Shown here: piece by piece, positions 60,373 through 64,000 of the stretch
Position numbering within the stretch: the first letter of the stretch is position 1
How the letters are laid out: each line of letters opens with the position of its first letter
Assembly: GCA_002632355.1 (NCBI GenBank)
Contig: NSJJ01000009.1
Span: forward strand, 1-64,000
Length of the DNA: 64,000 nucleotides
Direction of reading: 5' to 3'
DNA from: Sulfuricella denitrificans
GTDB lineage: Bacteria; Pseudomonadota; Gammaproteobacteria; Burkholderiales; Sulfuricellaceae
The notes under the pieces: generated by a model
Seen by the model: the letters and a program-made list of their open reading frames with translations, nothing else
Database searches by the model: none
What the model was told of the DNA's origin: nothing
Program-made: the position numbers and the translations under genes

Positions 60373-60588
60373 TCAGCCATGAATTGCTGAAGCGACGATC
60401 AGCGCGATTCCCAGGCACATGGCACCCACCACGATGGCGAGCGAAACATTTTTCTCCTCGACGATCTCCTTCCACAGGTTGTAAGGCGTGAGTTTGTCGA
60501 TGACCAGGAAGCACACCCAGAATACGAACACGCCTAGCAGTGAGTACACCAGCGAATTAACGAGATAAACAGGGTTCAGGATTTCCAT
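60373..60588 (-). CDS. DUF350 membrane protein
   Basis: 71 residues with two hydrophobic helices (about 10-30 and 47-68): LVYSLLGVFVFWVCFLVIDKLTPYNLW, then NVSLAIVVGAMCLGIALIVASAI, the DUF350 fold. Strong ribosome binding site AAGGAGTATTTC. DUF350 proteins are recurrent companions of spermidine-synthase-like and stress-response membrane genes (YjfL type). Exact role unknown. Confidence 0.88.
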   Translation of the reverse strand: MEILNPVYLVNSLVYSLLGVFVFWVCFLVIDKLTPYNLWKEIVEEKNVSLAIVVGAMCLGIALIVASAIHG

Positions 60589-60603
60589 GAAATACTCCTT
60601 GGG

Positions 60604-60741
60604 TTACTTGTGATAGGCACTGCGGGTCGTGCCCGGCTGGGGTTTGCTTTCGCTGACACTCCATACGCTCCAGCCATGATACTGGGCGTAGCTGAACAGG
60701 CTGAGCGCCAGAAGTCCTGCTGCGACGTAGGATTTGAACAT
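60604..60741 (-). CDS. 45-residue peptide with N-terminal membrane segment
   Basis: ATG at 60739-60741, TAA at 60604-60606. MFKSYVAAGLLALSLFSYAQ is hydrophobic (signal or membrane anchor), followed by YHGWSVWSVSESKPQPGTTR. Located between DUF350 and DUF4178 genes, in line with both. AAGGGA-type weak ribosome binding site. Short size makes it easily missed by gene finders; function unknown, probably a cluster component. Confidence 0.6.
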   Translation of the reverse strand: MFKSYVAAGLLALSLFSYAQYHGWSVWSVSESKPQPGTTRSAYHK

Positions 60742-60750
60742 TGTTATCCC

Positions 60751-62670
60751 TTAATCATCATCGGAATCCGAGTCGGAATCGGACGAGGAAGCATAATCGC
60801 TTTCCGCCCAGCGCCGGGTTTCGAAGGAATGACTGCGCCACCACTTCAGCAGCGGGAAAAGGGCCAGTCCCAGCAGGGCGATGAAAAAATTGCTCCATTG
60901 CGGCACGTCCCGCACCAGCGCCAGCCGGTCTGAAATCCGCGTACCCCCGCCAGCAGGCGTTTCCGCGTTAACTTGCAGGAAATACTCGCCCGGCGGCACA
61001 TCGGACAGCACGACCTCGTCGCGCGCATCGCCTTCGGACCAGGACTCCCCGCCATCCCTGCCGTAGTAGTAGCTGATGTCACGCCCGAAGGCGAAGCTGC
61101 GGCCACTGTTGCGTTCGATCAGTTCCATGTCGAGATAGAGCCAGTCATTGTTCAGGCTGGTCTGGTTGCGCACCACCAGATTGCCAGTGCCGCTGACGGG
61201 AAATACATCGGTGGTCAGGGAACTCGCCGCGCCATTGCGCTCGAATTCGAGGCTGTTCTGGTACACCGTCCTGTTCTGGGCGGCGATCATGAAGGCAATC
61301 TGGATCAGCAAGGTGGCTAGGGCAAAGGCCGCATAGGCTTTCCAGTACTGCCGCACCTGTCCCTGGTGTGGCGAGGGCTGGTTGGGGGCGACGCCGATCG
61401 GCCTGAGCAGCGGCTGATCCGGCTTGAATGCGGCGGCGATTTCTTCCGGTTCGATATATTCCGCCAGGGACCAGGTGATTTCCTGCCCGGTCTTTTCTTC
61501 GCTCAGCATCAGCGGCGGGGCGACATAGTCCGACACCAGCGCTTCCTCGCCAACTTCTACCCGCCAGGTGAATTCGCCCAGCACATAGGTGACTTTGGCC
61601 GTGGATGTCTGGAAATGCTTGTAGGTCGTTCCCAGAAAGCTGGCGACGGGCTTGGTCAGGCCCCGCGACACTGTGGGCGTGTGTGTGAGGGTCTTGATGA
61701 AGTTCCAGTGGCCATCGTATTCGGAGAGCCAGCGGAACCCCTCTTTTTCGCTGTAGAGCAGGTATTCGCTCCATGCGTAATCGACATTTTCCACCGTCAC
61801 CTGGCGGCGCAGATAACCTACCACGTCATAATCCGCACCGCGCAGGCGCCCTTGGCTTCCCAGAGGCAGCTTGGGCTTATGCGTGTTCTGGATGCGAAAG
61901 CGCGACAGGATCTGGTGGTTTTCATTGGCGGCATCCACTACCGAGCCGCAATTGCCGCAGGCAACGCTTTCCGTTCCGCTGGCGCGAATCAGCAGCGGGG
62001 CCGCGCAACTGGGGCAATTGAAGGACTTGACCTGGGCCTTGCCTGCTGCGGCTTCGCGTTCGCGCAGCCCAGTCATGCCCAGTGCGCCGAGTTCCACCTG
62101 TTCGCCGATGAACAGCAAGGGTGGCGTCTCGCTGTAATCGAGGCTGGCGAAATTCTGCGCGTTGGCGAGGTCGATGGCAGGTGCTTCATACCCCGCGCCA
62201 ACCTTGAAAGGCAGTTCACCTTCCCCAGCAATGCAGGTGGCGGTTTCCTTGTTGACGATCTGGAACATCTGGCCGTGCAGTTGCAGCGAGTTGCCTACCC
62301 CGGCTTCATCGAAAGCAGGGATATTTTCCGGTGCGGGGGAGGGGAAGGTGACGACAAAATTGCCGTTGGCTTCTGACAACCAGCCGCTTTGCTGATTGTC
62401 GAACAGCAGGTGCCACTCGTTCCAGACGCCCTGCGGGTAGCGCAACTGGATGCGGCCGATCAGCGCAAAGTGGCTGTTTTTGTAGCGGCCCTCGGCACCC
62501 AGTTGCAGCGGCGAGGCGTCCTCCATCAGATCCGCCATCCGGCCCAGGTTTTCCAGATCCAGATCGTGACGGATCAGGGTGCTCTTGCAATAGCCGCACA
62601 CCGCCAGGATCGAGGCCGACGAACGGAATACGACAGGAGCGCCGCAGGAGGGGCAGTTGGCGGTTTTCAC
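60751..62670 (-). CDS. DUF4178 protein with two zinc-ribbon/DUF4178 modules
   Basis: 639 residues from GTG at 62668-62670. Starts with a zinc ribbon (CPSCGAPVVFRS, CGYCKSTL), then a DUF4178 domain (about 50-185), a second ribbon (FNCPSCAAPLLIRASG, CGNCGSVVD, about 215-245) and a second DUF4178-like domain (about 265-400), then membrane segments near 450-475 and a C-terminal soluble part with another hydrophobic helix near 595-612 and an acidic Ser/Asp tail. DUF4178 is of unknown function and typically accompanies DUF350 and SPFH genes. Follows the SPFH gene by 19 bases. Confidence 0.85.
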   Translation of the reverse strand: MKTANCPSCGAPVVFRSSASILAVCGYCKSTLIRHDLDLENLGRMADLMEDASPLQLGAEGRYKNSHFALIGRIQLRYPQGVWNEWHLLFDNQQSGWLSEANGNFVVTFPSPAPENIPAFDEAGVGNSLQLHGQMFQIVNKETATCIAGEGELPFKVGAGYEAPAIDLANAQNFASLDYSETPPLLFIGEQVELGALGMTGLREREAAAGKAQVKSFNCPSCAAPLLIRASGTESVACGNCGSVVDAANENHQILSRFRIQNTHKPKLPLGSQGRLRGADYDVVGYLRRQVTVENVDYAWSEYLLYSEKEGFRWLSEYDGHWNFIKTLTHTPTVSRGLTKPVASFLGTTYKHFQTSTAKVTYVLGEFTWRVEVGEEALVSDYVAPPLMLSEEKTGQEITWSLAEYIEPEEIAAAFKPDQPLLRPIGVAPNQPSPHQGQVRQYWKAYAAFALATLLIQIAFMIAAQNRTVYQNSLEFERNGAASSLTTDVFPVSGTGNLVVRNQTSLNNDWLYLDMELIERNSGRSFAFGRDISYYYGRDGGESWSEGDARDEVVLSDVPPGEYFLQVNAETPAGGGTRISDRLALVRDVPQWSNFFIALLGLALFPLLKWWRSHSFETRRWAESDYASSSDSDSDSDDD

Positions 62671-62689
62671 GCTGGGCTAGGAGAAGGGC

Positions 62690-63685
62690 TTACACCAGTT
62701 TCTTGAGCAGTTCCGCCTTCTTGGCATCGAATTCATCCTGGCTGAGAATGCCCTTGGCCACCAGTCCGTGAAGTTTTTCCAGCAGGGCGGGGATGTCCTC
62801 GGGCGTTTGCGCAGCCGGTGCCGCCGGGGCTTGATTCATGGCGCCAGCCATCGCCTGACCCATGGCGATGCCGGCCCCCAGGCCGACGCCCGCGCCGGCC
62901 ATGCCGCCTTCGTTGGCGGCAGCGACGGGAATGGCATTGGCCGTCTGGTACTGGGTGTATTTGCCGAGGTCGCCCACCATGTTCATGCCGATGCGCTGAT
63001 CCAGCACTTTCTGCAGCTCTTCCGGCAGGGAGACGTTCTGCACTACCAGGCTGTCCAGCGCGAGTCCGTAGCGGTCGAACACCGGCAGCATTTTCTCTTT
63101 CAGGCGGGAGCCGAATTCGTCCTGATTGGCCGCCATGTCGAGGAAGGGCACGCCGGACTCGGCGAACAGGTCGGTCATGGAGCCGATCAGGGTATTGCGC
63201 AACTGCCCGTCGAGATCTTCAACGGTGTAGATTTCGCGCGTGCCACTAACCTCGGTATAGAATTTCTTCGGATCGGTCACGCGGTAGGAATAAATGCCGA
63301 AGGCACGCAAGCGCACGATGCCGAATTCCTTGTCGCGTATGGTAATCGGGTTGGGCGTGCCCCATTTGCGGTCGAGCTGGAGACGGGTGCTGAAGAAATA
63401 GACATCGGACTTGAAGGGCGACTCGAACAGCTTGTCCCAGTTCTTCAGATAGGTCAGGACCGGCAGTGTCTGGGTGGTCAGAGTGTATCGTCCGGGCTGG
63501 AACAGGTCCGCCACCTTGCCTTCATCGACAAACAGGGCAAGCTGGGATTCGCGCACCGTGAGCGAGGCGCCGTTCTGGATTTCCATGCCGGACATGGGGA
63601 AGCGGTATGCCAGGATGCCATCGCCGGGTTCGGTCCAGTGAATGACATCGATAAACTGCTTGGCGACGAAATCGAACAGGCCCAT
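62690..63685 (-). CDS. SPFH/virion-core-like protein with C-terminal SHOCT
   Basis: 331 residues. The SPFH/band-7 region (about 25-225) has GIRRYRFP-like start, LQLDRKWGTPNPITIRDKEFG and a conserved helix EELQKVLDQRIGMNMVGDLGKY; then Gly/Ala/Met-rich linker (EGGMAGAGVGLGAGIAMGQAM) and a SHOCT motif (LHGLVAKGILSQDEFDAKKAELL). Membership in the YdjI/virion-core family is clear from the N-terminus. Such proteins organise membrane microdomains. Promoter gap of 64 bases to speD. Confidence 0.87.
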   Translation of the reverse strand: MGLFDFVAKQFIDVIHWTEPGDGILAYRFPMSGMEIQNGASLTVRESQLALFVDEGKVADLFQPGRYTLTTQTLPVLTYLKNWDKLFESPFKSDVYFFSTRLQLDRKWGTPNPITIRDKEFGIVRLRAFGIYSYRVTDPKKFYTEVSGTREIYTVEDLDGQLRNTLIGSMTDLFAESGVPFLDMAANQDEFGSRLKEKMLPVFDRYGLALDSLVVQNVSLPEELQKVLDQRIGMNMVGDLGKYTQYQTANAIPVAAANEGGMAGAGVGLGAGIAMGQAMAGAMNQAPAAPAAQTPEDIPALLEKLHGLVAKGILSQDEFDAKKAELLKKLV

Positions 63686-63734
63686 GGTGCGTTCCTCCCT
63701 TGTGATTTTGCTTATTCTACCTATAAAGGGCAGT

Positions 63735-63740
63735 TATAAT
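63735..63740 (+). promoter_or_regulatory. -10 element of speD, giving a nearly leaderless transcript
   Basis: A perfect TATAAT lies nine bases before the speD ATG; a weak TTATTC 17 bases upstream could be the -35. The start site would fall near 63747, so the mRNA would begin within a few bases of the ATG. No Shine-Dalgarno is present. Confidence 0.5.
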
Positions 63741-63749
63741 CCAACCATC

Positions 63750-64000
63750 ATGAAACCAATCGACAGCATTGACGGCCTGCACCTGATGGGCAATCTCTAT
63801 GGCTGCGGCGGCGAAGACCGGCTGCTGCGGGAAATCGACGCACTGCGCGCCTTTTGTCTGGAGCAGGTCGGCAACAGCGGCCTGACGGCAGTGGGGGAGT
63901 GCTTTCACCAGTTTGGCGCCTCCGGCGGCGTCACCGGGGTGGTGATCCTGGCCGAATCGCACGTCTCGGTGCACACCTGGCCGGAAAAGCGCTTTGTTAC
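63750..64000 (+). CDS. speD: S-adenosylmethionine decarboxylase proenzyme, N-terminal part
   Basis: 83 residues visible before the right edge. MKPIDSIDGLHLMGNLYGCG is the family start, and AESHVSVHTWPEKRF contains the E-S cleavage site where Ser becomes the pyruvoyl group (after LAESH), with the following His and Tyr/Trp-type surroundings of prokaryotic SpeD. Makes decarboxylated SAM for spermidine synthesis, fitting the membrane-fused spermidine synthase gene on the other strand 3.4 kb away. C-terminus is outside the window. Confidence 0.93.
   Translation, partial: MKPIDSIDGLHLMGNLYGCGGEDRLLREIDALRAFCLEQVGNSGLTAVGECFHQFGASGGVTGVVILAESHVSVHTWPEKRFV

Noticed and set aside
58879-60390. 503-codon + frame over the spermidine synthase gene
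   Set aside because: Gln/His/Arg-rich antisense frame; the minus strand carries all catalytic motifs.

Overview
The window reads as about 60% GC chromosomal DNA of a proteobacterium, most likely a betaproteobacterium. Pointers are the lolC-lolD-comEC-relA order, the recJ/COG4255-like pair, abundant c-type cytochrome and copper genes, and phage genes resembling those of Burkholderia-type siphophages. Genus cannot be fixed from sequence reading alone; sulfur- or iron-oxidising Nitrosomonadales relatives are a guess.

1-16.8 kb is the right arm of a lambda-like (siphovirus) prophage, all on + until the last two genes: a ribbon-helix-helix tail fragment, gpW-like joiner, portal, a fused prohead protease/HK97 capsid gene, head-tail connectors, tail terminator, tail tube, G/GT tail chaperones joined by a textbook A_AAA_AAC -1 slippery site, a 1281-residue tape measure, a short set of distal-tail/fibre genes, and a lysis cassette (two holin-like membrane proteins, GH19 endolysin, a 51-residue glycyl-radical-like micro-gene, Rz with nested Rz1). 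An XRE regulator operon on - with a clear sigma-70 promoter/operator closes the arm. Integrase, terminase and the left end lie outside.

16.9-31 kb is core genome: MgtC/DUF4010 membrane protein, RecJ, a COG4255-like protein, SixA, then a small lower-GC insert (unknown protein, YefM/YoeB-type toxin-antitoxin, unknown protein) bracketed by a diverged copy of the sixA 3' end, followed by LolC, LolD, ComEC and RelA, and a glycine-zipper protein.

31.3-46.4 kb is a copper/metal island: YHS protein, two SHOCT mini-membrane proteins, a Cu P1B ATPase, a zinc-ribbon HD-GYP protein, a Met-rich Spy/CpxP-like protein, a YVTN beta-propeller + two monohaem cytochromes + porin operon, CusF-like, DUF411 and a multicopper oxidase, an orphan CusC-type outer-membrane factor, and a CopR/CopS two-component pair. 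A shared 36-bp element (GAAGCTGAC-N5-GATTACA-N4-TGTNAT-CTCAG) sits in front of two of these operons and is the probable CopR operator.

46.7-57.2 kb carries tRNA-Ala(GGC), a methyltransferase, a 148-bp MITE-like element, metK, a hybrid histidine kinase, an AI-2E/PerM transporter and a PAS-GAF-PAS-PAS-GGDEF-EAL-REC protein. 57.2-64 kb is a polyamine/membrane-stress-like cluster: Tat-exported FAD oxidoreductase, membrane-fused spermidine synthase, DUF350, a 45-residue peptide, DUF4178 zinc-ribbon protein and an SPFH-SHOCT protein, with speD (apparently leaderless) starting divergently and running off the right edge.
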